Below, piece after piece: positions 14,297 to 22,680 of a DNA stretch of 64,000 bases. Positions within the stretch are counted from its first letter, which is position 1. Each line of letters begins with the position of its first letter. Position numbers and translations under genes: made by a program. The notes under the pieces were generated by a model. It was not told where the DNA came from. It was given only the letters and a program-made list of their open reading frames with translations, and ran no database searches. The DNA is from Agreia bicolorata (GTDB taxonomy: Bacteria; Actinomycetota; Actinomycetes; Actinomycetales; Microbacteriaceae), in the NCBI RefSeq assembly GCF_000938265.1, contig NZ_JYFC01000001.1:310001-374000 (forward strand), read 5' to 3'.

Positions 14297-16800
14297 ACCT
14301 GATCTCTCGCGACCCGCTCGACCGCAACCGTTTTCCCCTCGACGAGTGGGCGCTCGTCGAGACGGACTTCAGCTCGAAGGACATGGGCAGAACCGAGACG
14401 CTGTTCGCCATAGGCAACGGATACCTCGGTCTCCGAGGCAACGTCGACGAGGGCAGAGATGGCCACGAACACGGCACCTACATCAACGGGTTCCACGAGA
14501 CCTGGCCGATCAGGCATGCCGAAGAGGCCTTCGGTTTCGCTCGGGTCGGGCAGACGATCGTCAATGCTCCCGACGCCAAGATCATCCGACTCTACGTCGA
14601 CGATGAGCCGCTGGTTCTGACCGAGGCCGACCTGCCGATGTACGAGCGCAGACTCGACTTCGCCGATGGCATCCTGCGCCGCTCGCTCGAGTGGCGCACG
14701 CCGTCGGGCAAGCGGGTGCTGATCAACTCGCGCCGCATGGTGTCGTTCACCGATCGCCATCTGGCGTTCATGGACTACGAGGTCACCCTGCTCGACGCCG
14801 ACGCCTCCGTCGTCATCTCGAGCCAGATCCTCAATCGGCAAGACGGCATCGACGAGTATCACGCTCCGACTGCCTCATCGAAAGAATTCGATCCGCGCAA
14901 GGCCGAGGCGTTCACAGATCGGGTTCTCCAACCGCGCTACAAGCGCGATCAGGATGGCCGCTACGTGTTGGGCTATCGCTGCACCAACTCGGGCATGACG
15001 ATCGCGTGCGGCGCGGACCATACGATCGAGACCGAGAACGAATTCGAGGAGTCGTCCCAGATCGGCGATGACCTGGCGAAGCACGTGTATCGAATCCGTG
15101 CTCACCAGGGCAAGACGATCCGCATCACGAAGACGGTGAGCTATCACACGTCGTCGGGGGTGCCCACCCGAGAGCTCGCAGACCGCTGCGATCGCACGCT
15201 CGACCGCGCGCGCGACGAGGGCATGGAGTCGTTCGTCGCACGCCAGCGCGAGTGGCTCGCGGCGTTCTGGGCCCGCACCGACGTGGTGCTGCCAGGGCAG
15301 CCCGTGCTTCAGCAGGCCACACGGTGGAACCTGTTCCAGCTCGCGCAGGCCTCCATGCGTGCCGACGGCCAGGGCGTGTCGGCCAAGGGCGTCAGCGGGT
15401 CAGGTTACGGCGGCCACTACTTCTGGGATACCGAGGTCTACGTCCTCCCCTTCCTCACGTACACTTCGCCCATCGCCGCGCGAAATGCGCTGCGCTTCCG
15501 GCATGCCATGCTCGACCACGCCCGCATGCGCGCGACCGAACTCAATCAGCTGGGCGCGCTCTTCCCCTGGCGCACGATCAACGGCCTCGAATCGAGCGCG
15601 TACTATGCCGCCGGAACGGCGCAGTACCACATCGATGCCGACATCTCTCACGCCCTCACGCAGTACGTATCCGCAACGGGCGACGAGGACTTCCTCGCCC
15701 GGGAGGCCATCGACATCCTGGTCGAAACCGCGCGGATGTGGGCCGATCTGGGATTCTGGCGGGCGAACGGCGGAGACATCTTCCACATCCACGGCGTGAC
15801 AGGCCCCGATGAGTACACGACCGTCGTCAACGACAACCTCTACACCAACGTCATGGCGCGCTCGAATCTGCGCTCTGCCGCAGCGGCGGTCACGCGCATC
15901 CGCGAGGAGGACCCGCAGGCGTACGACCGCATGGTGGCGCGCGTGAAGTTCGACGAGGCGGAGATCGACGAGTGGTCGCGTGCCGCCGAGGCGATGCACA
16001 TCCCCTTCGACGAGAATCTGCGCATCCACCCGCAGGACGCCCAGTTCCTTGAGAAAGAGCGCTGGGACCTCTCGCACACCCCGCCCGAGAAGCGCCCTCT
16101 CCTCCTGCACTTCCACCCGCTGGTGATCTATCGCTTCCAGGTGCTGAAGCAGGCAGACGTGGTTCTGGCACTGCTTCTTCAGGGCGACCAGTTCACGGCT
16201 GCAGAGAAGCGCGCCGATTTCGACTACTACGACCCGATCACCACCGGTGATTCGACCCTGTCGGCCGTGGTGCAGTCGATCATCGCGGCAGAAGTCGGAT
16301 ATTCGGCCCTGGCTCTGAAGTACTTCACCTCTGGTCTCTTCGTCGATCTGGCTGATCTGCACAACAACACCGCCGACGGCGTGCACGTCGCGTCGACGGG
16401 CGGGGTCTGGAGCGCTCTGGTCTACGGGTTCGGAGGCTTCCGCGACCACGGCGGCCGGATCACGATCGATCCGCGCCTGCCGGAGGAATGGCAGGGACTC
16501 ACCTATCGCATCACGCTGCGCGACACCCGGGTGCGGGTCGACGTTCGGCAGGCGGACATCGAGCTGACCGTCGAAGAGGGCGACAGAGCCACTGTCTTCG
16601 TTCGCGGCGAACGTGTCACCGTGCAGGCTGGTGAGCCCGTTCTGATCGGTCTCGATCACCACGGCCCCAGGCTGGCCGGCGCGCCTCGCGCCGCCGATGT
16701 CGAGGGCAATCTTCGAGCAGACGGCAGTGTGATCACCTCGTCGCTCCCGACCATCTCCCTCGACACATCCGAGGCAGGCCTGCTCGAGCCCATCGACTGA
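14293..16800 (+). CDS. Glycoside hydrolase family 65 disaccharide phosphorylase
   Basis: 835 aa, typical of GH65 (maltose, trehalose or kojibiose phosphorylase). N-terminal domain: ETLFAIGNGYLGLRGN. The (alpha/alpha)6 barrel has YGGHYFWDTEVYVLPFLTY, and the catalytic acid Glu lies in HGVTGPDEYT (about residue 500). A phosphate-binding region around HVASTGGVWSALVYGFGG follows. AGGGG precedes ATG 14293, which overlaps the beta-phosphoglucomutase stop. Together they turn a disaccharide plus phosphate into glucose and glucose-6-phosphate. The presumed regulator is the LacI-type operator ahead of the pair. Maltose is the commonest substrate, but this is not decided by eye. Confidence 0.9.
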   Translation: MNLISRDPLDRNRFPLDEWALVETDFSSKDMGRTETLFAIGNGYLGLRGNVDEGRDGHEHGTYINGFHETWPIRHAEEAFGFARVGQTIVNAPDAKIIRLYVDDEPLVLTEADLPMYERRLDFADGILRRSLEWRTPSGKRVLINSRRMVSFTDRHLAFMDYEVTLLDADASVVISSQILNRQDGIDEYHAPTASSKEFDPRKAEAFTDRVLQPRYKRDQDGRYVLGYRCTNSGMTIACGADHTIETENEFEESSQIGDDLAKHVYRIRAHQGKTIRITKTVSYHTSSGVPTRELADRCDRTLDRARDEGMESFVARQREWLAAFWARTDVVLPGQPVLQQATRWNLFQLAQASMRADGQGVSAKGVSGSGYGGHYFWDTEVYVLPFLTYTSPIAARNALRFRHAMLDHARMRATELNQLGALFPWRTINGLESSAYYAAGTAQYHIDADISHALTQYVSATGDEDFLAREAIDILVETARMWADLGFWRANGGDIFHIHGVTGPDEYTTVVNDNLYTNVMARSNLRSAAAAVTRIREEDPQAYDRMVARVKFDEAEIDEWSRAAEAMHIPFDENLRIHPQDAQFLEKERWDLSHTPPEKRPLLLHFHPLVIYRFQVLKQADVVLALLLQGDQFTAAEKRADFDYYDPITTGDSTLSAVVQSIIAAEVGYSALALKYFTSGLFVDLADLHNNTADGVHVASTGGVWSALVYGFGGFRDHGGRITIDPRLPEEWQGLTYRITLRDTRVRVDVRQADIELTVEEGDRATVFVRGERVTVQAGEPVLIGLDHHGPRLAGAPRAADVEGNLRADGSVITSSLPTISLDTSEAGLLEPID

Positions 16801-16831
16801 GGCGTCGGTCTCGGGCGCTAACGTTGACGGT

Positions 16832-18124
16832 GTGAGCACCTCAACGCACTCTCTCGACTTCCGCACGTTTCAGGCCGCCATCACCGGCGACACTCCAGAC
16901 GCATCGACCGCCGGTTGGCTCGAGGCTGAGTTCCTCGGCTTTCACGGCCGCAAGCCGACGCCGACCCATGCGGCATCCGTAGCGCGCAACATCATCGACG
17001 ACGGCCAGGTACTCACGGGCGTGTACGACACCGACGCGCCGACGCACTCGTTGCGCCCCGACATTCCGGTGGCCACCTTCTCTTCGTTCGAGAAACCGCT
17101 GACGGTGAGCCCCGGGGTTCAGATGCCGGCCCACCTCATCTCGTCCGTGACCGTGCGCGCCACTCACCGGCGTCGCGGAATTCTGCGCCGCATGATGACC
17201 GACGACCTCGACCGCGCCGCTGAGGCGGGACTCGCCGTGGCCGCCCTGACCGCGTCAGAGGCCTCGATCTATCGACGCTTCGGTTTCGGCGCGGCGACCT
17301 GGGTTCACGATCTCGCCGTCGACACCGACTCGCGTTTCGCTCTGACGACAACCCCCGGAGGCTACTGCTCTCTCGTTGATCCGCACGATATTCCCGCCAT
17401 CGCTCCTGCGGTCTTCGATGCCTTCCATGTGGCCCAGCCGGGCTCCATCGCTCGACACGCCCAGTACGCGGATCGCATCTCGGGCAGGGTGACAGAAGAG
17501 GGCGAAGAAGACAGAGCCCGTCGTGCCGCCGTGCACTACAGCGATGCCGGCGACGTCGACGGCTATGTCACCTACCGTTTCAGCGGATGGGAATCCAAGC
17601 CTCACTCGATCGAGGTCACCGATCTCGTTGCCGCCTCTCGCGACGCTTATCTGGCACTCTGGCAGTACCTCGCCTCGATCGATTTGAGCACCCGCGTCAC
17701 GTTCTCCTCCGGCGCACCCGACGACGCGCTGCGCTGGGCACTGGTCGACCCGCGTGTGCTGACCGTCACGAACATCGAGGACCGTATCTGGCTGCGTATC
17801 CTCGACCCGATCGCGGCCTTCACGGCGCGAACGTACGGCGACGAGGGTTCTGTCTCTTTTCGGGTGACCGACTCGTTGGGATTCGCAGCCGGCTCGTTCA
17901 GGCTGTCGACCGAGGCAGGCGCCGGGCAGCTCGAGCGGCTCACCTCGGGCTCGGTCGATATCGAGATGGATGCCTGGGTGCTCGGCGCTCTCTACCTCGG
18001 CGGCGCGGATGCCCGAGTCGCTGCGGCGGCGGGTGCACTGCGGGAGGTCACTCCGGGAGCGGCGACCACGATGCAGCGGCTTCTCGCCCCGGCAGTGCCG
18101 GTCTACTCCAACACATCCTTCTAA
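16832..18124 (+). CDS. Eis-like GNAT N-acetyltransferase
   Basis: 430 aa, matching the Eis/YkwB-type three-domain acetyltransferases. First GNAT fold: acetyl-CoA motif SSVTVRATHRRRGILRRMM (about residues 105-123) and SIYRRFGFGAATW. A second degenerate GNAT fold and a C-terminal sterol-carrier-like domain follow, ending in the free carboxylate NTSF that serves as catalytic base in Eis. Eis enzymes acetylate amines, including lysines and some aminoglycosides; the native substrate here is unknown. GTG 16832 is preceded at 7 nt by TAACGT, a -10-like box, so the transcript is probably leaderless. Confidence 0.82.
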   Translation: MSTSTHSLDFRTFQAAITGDTPDASTAGWLEAEFLGFHGRKPTPTHAASVARNIIDDGQVLTGVYDTDAPTHSLRPDIPVATFSSFEKPLTVSPGVQMPAHLISSVTVRATHRRRGILRRMMTDDLDRAAEAGLAVAALTASEASIYRRFGFGAATWVHDLAVDTDSRFALTTTPGGYCSLVDPHDIPAIAPAVFDAFHVAQPGSIARHAQYADRISGRVTEEGEEDRARRAAVHYSDAGDVDGYVTYRFSGWESKPHSIEVTDLVAASRDAYLALWQYLASIDLSTRVTFSSGAPDDALRWALVDPRVLTVTNIEDRIWLRILDPIAAFTARTYGDEGSVSFRVTDSLGFAAGSFRLSTEAGAGQLERLTSGSVDIEMDAWVLGALYLGGADARVAAAAGALREVTPGAATTMQRLLAPAVPVYSNTSF

Positions 18125-18154
18125 GACGCGCGCTCGCCGCAGGCCGCCGCGTCT
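18124..18154. terminator. Hairpin between convergent genes
   Basis: AGACGCG (18124-18130) pairs with CGCGTCT (18148-18154) around a 17-nt GC-rich loop, starting within the last codon of the Eis-like gene and 16 bp from the convergent SIP-domain gene. There is no real T-tract, so termination efficiency is doubtful. Confidence 0.35.
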
Positions 18155-18169
18155 CTGACCAGGCGTGAA

Positions 18170-18580
18170 TCAGCGCGCGAGCGTCTCTCGGCTGGAACCG
18201 AGTCGTTCTGCCAGGTCGGAACGCAGATCGTCGATGCGCGCGGCCTCGCCACCGAGCCAGACACAGAGTTCCGCTCCGTCGGCCATAACATCGCCCGTGG
18301 TCATCTCGCTCACCCACGCGCGAACGGCGCGACCGAGAGCCTGGCCCGGAGCACCCGCGCGCACATCACGAGCCAGCCAGCTCACGGTGATGCGTTCGGG
18401 CGTCTCGAGCGGAGTGATATCGAGCGCCGTCTCCACCTCGATGAAGATCTGCCCGCGGGCCGTATCGGGAAGCGTCTCGATCAACCCACGGATGACGGGA
18501 ATGATCGTCGAATCGCCTGCCAGCAGTACGCGCCCGGCGGTCGTGGGCATGGCTCCCGCCTCGGTCATCAGAACTCTCAT
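18170..18580 (-). CDS. SIP-domain protein (siderophore-interacting C-terminal domain only)
   Basis: 136 aa. The sequence matches the NAD(P)H-binding half of siderophore-interacting ferric reductases: RVLLAGDSTIIPVIRGLIETLP, then IFIEVETALD, SWLARD, and CVWLGGEAARIDDLRSDLAE. The FAD-binding N-terminal half of full-length SIP proteins (about 250-280 aa) is absent, as is the C-terminal YW segment. It may be a stand-alone partner or a reduced homologue. ATG 18580 lies 7 nt after TATACT, so it is probably leaderless. A DtxR-type iron box covers that -10, predicting induction under iron starvation. Confidence 0.75.
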   Translation of the reverse strand: MRVLMTEAGAMPTTAGRVLLAGDSTIIPVIRGLIETLPDTARGQIFIEVETALDITPLETPERITVSWLARDVRAGAPGQALGRAVRAWVSEMTTGDVMADGAELCVWLGGEAARIDDLRSDLAERLGSSRETLAR

Positions 18581-18585
18581 CGGAC

Positions 18586-18604
18586 TTAGTATAGGCATAC
18601 CTAA
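18586..18604 (-). promoter_or_regulatory. DtxR/IdeR-type iron box
   Basis: TTAGTATAGGCATACCTAA agrees with the 19-bp DtxR consensus at about 15 of 19 positions and is an interrupted palindrome. It overlaps the -10 hexamer TATACT (18593-18588, minus strand) of the SIP-domain gene. An iron-loaded DtxR-family repressor would block polymerase here. Confidence 0.7.
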
Positions 18605-18623
18605 CCTGCGAAGAGAATACCGC

Positions 18624-20072
18624 TCAGTCCCAGACCGGTGGATGCCGTTCTTCCCACCGCAGACGATGCTCCAGCTGACGCCCCAGCGCGAGGAGGGCGC
18701 CTTCTCCTCCGGGCTTGCCGATGAGCTGCATGCCGATGGGCAGGCCGTCCGAGCTCGTGCCGACCGGAACCGTGACAGCCGGAAGTCCAGCGGCGTTGAC
18801 GAACGACGTGAACGGCGAATACGCGACCTGCTGAGCGAAGTTGCGTTCCGGGTCGAGGGCGTCATACCAGCCGATGGGGCGAGGAAGCAGGGCGACCGTC
18901 GGCGTGAGCACGGCATCGAACCTGGAGAATGCGCCGACGACACGACGCTCGAAGCGAGACAGTTCGGCCAGCGCCTCCGCGAGTTGCACGGCCGTGAGCT
19001 CACGGCCGCGACGACGAAGCCATGCGGTGAGCGGTTCGACGCCACCATCGGCATCCGCATCGCCGTGCGCGCCGGGCCCGAGCCGGATCTGCGCGGCGCC
19101 GGCCTGCCACACGGTCGTGAATGCGGCCCCGTAACCTGGCGTCGGTTCGAGGCTGGTCTCCTCGATTCCGTGGCCGAGATCGGAGAGCAGCGCAACCGTG
19201 TCGCTGAACACCGCCATGATCTCGGGATCGACGACGACATCGTGCGATGTCGACCACGGCGAATCGATGCAGACTCCGATCTGGAAGCGGCCCTCGCCCC
19301 GGATTGCGTAGCCCAGGAAGTCGCCGTCGTTGTCACTCGGAGCCCGCAGCGCAAAATGATCGTCGATCACCGAGCCTCGGCGCCCGATCATGCCGTCGAG
19401 AAGGAACGCCGCATCCACGACACTGCGGGCGATCGGACCGGCTACAGAAAGACCGCCGAGCGCGTCTATGCCCGACAACGCGGGCACCCGCCCGCGAGAG
19501 GGCTAGATTCCCACGAGCCCGCAGGCCGCTGCAGGGATGCGAATAGATCCGCCGCCATCCGACCCCGGTGCGAACGGGAGCATACCGGCGGAGACAGCGG
19601 CAGCCGCTCCCCCGCTCGATCCGCCGGGACCGAGGTCGAGGTTCCAGGGATTGCGGGCCGGCGCGGCGATGACGGTCTCACTATGGCTGGTCATACCGAA
19701 CTCGGGCGTCGCTGTCTTGCCGAGGCTGACGCCGCCGGCTTCGTCGAGCACTCGCGGCAATTCGTCACTCGTATCGGGCACGAAGTCGGCGAACGCGCGC
19801 GATCCGAATGTCGTGCGCACCCCCTGCCTTCGCCACAGATCCTTGTCGGCGAACGGCAGTCCCCACAGCCGCGTCGATCGCGGAACCTGGCTCTCGACGT
19901 GTCGGGCGCGCTCAAGTGCGCGCTCGGCGGTCACCGTGAAGAAGGCGCCGAGGTCACCATTGCTCGCCTCGATGCGGTCGAGGTAGTGCCGAGTCAACTC
20001 AACGACGCCGAGCTCGCCTCGCTGCAGGTGGCGGTACTGGTCGAGGGCAGAGAACTCGTGCGGAGCGGTCAT
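18624..20072 (-). pseudogene. Amidase-signature protein interrupted by an in-frame TAG
   Basis: One continuous frame of 482 codons from ATG 20072 encodes an amidase-signature enzyme but has a TAG at 19505-19503 (codon 190). Upstream of it are the catalytic Lys (GLPFADKDLWRR), the Ser-rich signature (GPGGSSGGAAAAVS) and the nucleophile region (GSDGGGSIRIPAAACGLVG). The sequence resumes with PSRGRVPALSG, so the stop replaces the Lys expected in G-L-K-P-S-R-G; AAG to TAG is a single change. All other landmarks to the C-terminus (FVNAAGLPAVTVPVG) are intact. Either a very recent pseudogene, a sequencing error, or a gene read through at low level. It lies at the end of the ung operon. Confidence 0.85.
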
Positions 20073-20090
20073 TCTGCGAGCCTAGTTCGG

Positions 20091-20669
20091 CTACTTCAAC
20101 GACTTCTGCAGCATGACCGTTCCGAGCCAGCGGTTGAACTTGAAGCCGACCCGGCCGAGACGGCCGACCTCCTTGAACCCGAAGCCCTCGTGCATCTTTA
20201 GTGACGCCTCGGCGCCCTGGTCGGCGATCACGGCGAGCACCTCTTTGATACCGGCGGCCTTGGCCCGCGTCAGAAGCTCTCCCATCAGCGCCTTGCCGAG
20301 GCCCTTGCCCGTGGCCGCCGGGCCGAGGTAGATCGAGTTCTCGACGGTGCGACGATATGCCGCCTTCTCTTTCCACGGAGCCACGTAGGCGAAGCCGAGA
20401 ACGTTTCCACTCGGCGATACGGCGACGAGAAAAGGAAATCCGAGTTTGGCGACCCACGCGAATTTTGAGCGCCAGGCCTTGAGCGACATCGGATCTTCGT
20501 CGAAGGTGACGGTGCTGTTGGCCACGTAGTGGTTGTAGATCTCGCGAATATCAGGAAGGTCGCGAGTCGTCGCATCACGGATCTCGTATTCGAACTTCGG
20601 CGGGGGCGGCGACTTCGGGCGCAAGGCCGGCGGCAGTCTGCGGCGCGGCTGGTACTCCTCTTCAAGCAT
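20091..20669 (-). CDS. GNAT acetyltransferase, phosphinothricin/methionine-sulfoximine type
   Basis: 192 aa. A proline-rich N-terminal tail of about 27 residues (RLPPALRPKSPPPP) precedes a GNAT domain of the PAT/MddA type: RDATTRDLPDIREIYNHYV, then STVTFDEDPMS. The acetyl-CoA loop reads ATGKGLGKALMGELL, and the C-terminal strand GFKEVGRLGRVGFKFNRW is typical of the family. These enzymes acetylate small amino-acid analogues; the natural substrate is unknown. It starts 9 bp after ung and ends 18 bp before the amidase, so it is part of a leftward operon. Confidence 0.82.
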   Translation of the reverse strand: MLEEEYQPRRRLPPALRPKSPPPPKFEYEIRDATTRDLPDIREIYNHYVANSTVTFDEDPMSLKAWRSKFAWVAKLGFPFLVAVSPSGNVLGFAYVAPWKEKAAYRRTVENSIYLGPAATGKGLGKALMGELLTRAKAAGIKEVLAVIADQGAEASLKMHEGFGFKEVGRLGRVGFKFNRWLGTVMLQKSLK

Positions 20670-20678
20670 TGTTCAAGC

Positions 20679-21380
20679 CTATTGCGGCGCGGCCGCAAGC
20701 GACCATTCGACAGGCTGCGAGCCCTGCGCTTCGAGCAACTCATTCGCTCGACTGAACGGTCGCGAACCGAAGAATCCTCGGCTGGCCGAGAGAGGGCTCG
20801 GATGCGCGGACTCGATGGCCGGGGTGTCTCCGAGAAGCGGCTTCAGCGTCGCGGCGTCTCGGCCCCACAGGATCGACACGAGCGGCGCTCCGCGAGATGC
20901 GAGGGTGCGCACGGCCAGGTCGGTCACGCGCTCCCACCCTTTCTTGCGGTGTGAGCCGGCCTCACCGGCCCGCACGGTGAGCACTCGGTTGAGCAGCATA
21001 ACGCCCGAGCGAGACCACGCGCTCAGATCGCCGTGCGGCGGAGGCACCACTCCAAGGTCGTCGCGCAGTTCGCGATAGATGTTCTGCAGGCTGCGCGGCA
21101 GAGGGCGCACGTGAGCCTCGGTCGCGAAGGACAGGCCGATCGGATGCCCAGGGGTGGGATACGGATCCTGCCCCACGATGAGTACACGCACGTCTGCCAG
21201 CGGCAGGCGGAATGCCCGGAACACATTGCGCCCGCTCGGCTGATAGCCACGCCCCTCGGCGACCTCGGCGCGCAGGAACTCCCCCAGCGAGACGATCGTG
21301 TCCTCCTCCGGGGCAAGCGCCTCAGCCCAACCCGGGTCGATCAGCCCCTCGGAGAGAAGCCTCTGCAGCGAATCCGCCAT
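20679..21380 (-). CDS. ung: Uracil-DNA glycosylase
   Basis: 233 aa, family 1 UDG. Removes uracil from DNA to begin base-excision repair. The water-activating motif is [17 protein letters not shown] (about residue 68), the leucine intercalation/minor-groove loop is [17 protein letters not shown], and [18 protein letters not shown] is also conserved. It is preceded by 3 bp after the S51 peptidase gene and followed by a GNAT gene, so it is co-transcribed. Length and motifs are entirely usual. Confidence 0.96.
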   Translation of the reverse strand: MADSLQRLLSEGLIDPGWAEALAPEEDTIVSLGEFLRAEVAEGRGYQPSGRNVFRAFRLPLADVRVLIVGQDPYPTPGHPIGLSFATEAHVRPLPRSLQNIYRELRDDLGVVPPPHGDLSAWSRSGVMLLNRVLTVRAGEAGSHRKKGWERVTDLAVRTLASRGAPLVSILWGRDAATLKPLLGDTPAIESAHPSPLSASRGFFGSRPFSRANELLEAQGSQPVEWSLAAAPQ

Positions 21381-21383
21381 CGT

Positions 21384-22109
21384 TCAGCCGACGCCGATCG
21401 TGGAGACCCGCACTGTGCCGTTCTCGCGAGAGACCGACCACACGCTGCCGGATCCGACGACTCGCAGCGAGCCTTCCCCCACGATCAGCGCCGTGTGCTC
21501 GTCGATGGCCAGTCCGCCATCGACGACCGCTGCCTCCGTCGCCGCGATGAGCCGAGCTACAGTGCCCCACTGCGCGGCGTGCACGTCGATCGCCGTGTCG
21601 ATGAGACCGATGCCCTCGGCGACCGTCACCTGTTCGATCTCCTGAGAAGCATCGACAGGGCACACCTGCACTTCGCCGATCTTCCATCCGCCGATCAGGG
21701 CACCGTCGCTCACGACGGCGGCGCCGGCCGACATACCGAAGTAGGGAACGCCCGACTCCACGAGGGAACGGATTACCCCGAACGACGATGACAAGCTCTC
21801 GCGGTAGGCCGGCACGAGCCCGCCCCACACGACGAGGCCATCGATGTCGACGAGGAGAGACTCGTCGATCGGAGCGCCCTCCGGTGCGAGCACGGCGATG
21901 GGATCGACCTTGCCGAGGGTTCCGAATACCGCCGACAGCTCCGCGAACTTCTCCGGACCGTCGCCGTCGCGAATGAGCACGATAGCGATACGTGGGCCGT
22001 CGAGGCGACCTGCATCGGTCGCCCGCTGAGTGGCCTCGTCGAGAAAGGGGCGGAAGACCGCCCCATCGTCGTTGAAGGGCCAGCCGCCGCCAGAGAGGTG
22101 GATGGACAT
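21384..22109 (-). CDS. Peptidase S51 (dipeptidase E / cyanophycinase-like)
   Basis: 241 aa from ATG 22109. The nucleophile elbow PYFGMSAGAAVVS (about residue 118) is the S51 hallmark, preceded by LVVWGGLVPAY. S51 enzymes are Ser-type relatives of class I glutamine amidotransferases that cleave Asp-X dipeptides or cyanophycin. Its ATG shares a base with the phosphoribosyltransferase stop (TGATG), indicating translational coupling. The substrate is unknown; no cyanophycin synthetase is seen in the window. Confidence 0.78.
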   Translation of the reverse strand: MSIHLSGGGWPFNDDGAVFRPFLDEATQRATDAGRLDGPRIAIVLIRDGDGPEKFAELSAVFGTLGKVDPIAVLAPEGAPIDESLLVDIDGLVVWGGLVPAYRESLSSSFGVIRSLVESGVPYFGMSAGAAVVSDGALIGGWKIGEVQVCPVDASQEIEQVTVAEGIGLIDTAIDVHAAQWGTVARLIAATEAAVVDGGLAIDEHTALIVGEGSLRVVGSGSVWSVSRENGTVRVSTIGVG

Positions 22110-22627
22110 CAGACGCTGACCGGCGGATGCGCCGACCAGGGGAAGACGATCCACCGGTCTGTCTTACGCCAGAAGAAATCAGGTTGGATGACCGAGCGGG
22201 GCTTCGAGTAGAGCGTCGCCGTCTTGACGATCACGCCGACGTTCTCGAGGAGTCCGACGACCAGGGCGAGTGTGCGGCCGGAATCGGCGACGTCGTCGAC
22301 CAGAAGGATGTTCTTGCCGATCAGTGCGGTGTTATCGAGCATCGGCGGCAGAAAAATCGGCTCGGGCAGGGTTGTCTCGATGTCGGAGTAGAACTCGACG
22401 TTGAGACTGCCGCAGCTCTTGGTTCCGAGAGCGTAGGCGAGGGCTCCCGCCGGGAGCAGACCACCGCGGGCGATGGCGATGACGAAGTCGGGAACAAAGC
22501 CGCTTCCGAGGACGTCGCGCGCGAGGTCACGAGAGGCATCACCGAACTCCAACCATCCGAGCACCTCCCTCTCGGGTTCAGCCACGGGGGCCGTATCGGC
22601 AGTTGTCTTCTCGTCACTTCGAACCAT
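22109..22627 (-). CDS. Type I phosphoribosyltransferase (hypoxanthine/xanthine-like)
   Basis: 172 aa. The PRPP-binding motif is ILLVDDVADSGRTL (about residue 108), preceded by a hood with FVIAIARGGLLPAGALAYALG, the usual arrangement in Gpt/Hpt-like enzymes. It would salvage a purine base with PRPP; the base is uncertain. ATG 22627 follows TACCGT by 7 nt on the minus strand, so the operon (this gene, S51, ung, GNAT, amidase) is likely headed by a leaderless transcript divergent from the MFS gene. Confidence 0.83.
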   Translation of the reverse strand: MVRSDEKTTADTAPVAEPEREVLGWLEFGDASRDLARDVLGSGFVPDFVIAIARGGLLPAGALAYALGTKSCGSLNVEFYSDIETTLPEPIFLPPMLDNTALIGKNILLVDDVADSGRTLALVVGLLENVGVIVKTATLYSKPRSVIQPDFFWRKTDRWIVFPWSAHPPVSV

Positions 22628-22680
22628 GCCTCATACGGTACCGGTTTTCTCACCTTCCACAGCGCGAGTAATATCCGCTC
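22628..22680. promoter_or_regulatory. Divergent promoter pair
   Basis: Rightward: TAATAT (22669-22674) ends 6 nt before ATG 22681. Leftward: TACCGT (minus strand, about 22640-22635) ends 7 nt before ATG 22627. Both fit leaderless starts, leaving only about 50 bp for two promoters. No operator is evident. Confidence 0.5.

Noticed and set aside
19503-19505. Amber codon as pyrrolysine or programmed recoding
   Set aside because: No pyrrolysine genes are visible, the position is a conserved Lys, and AAG to TAG is a simple mutation.
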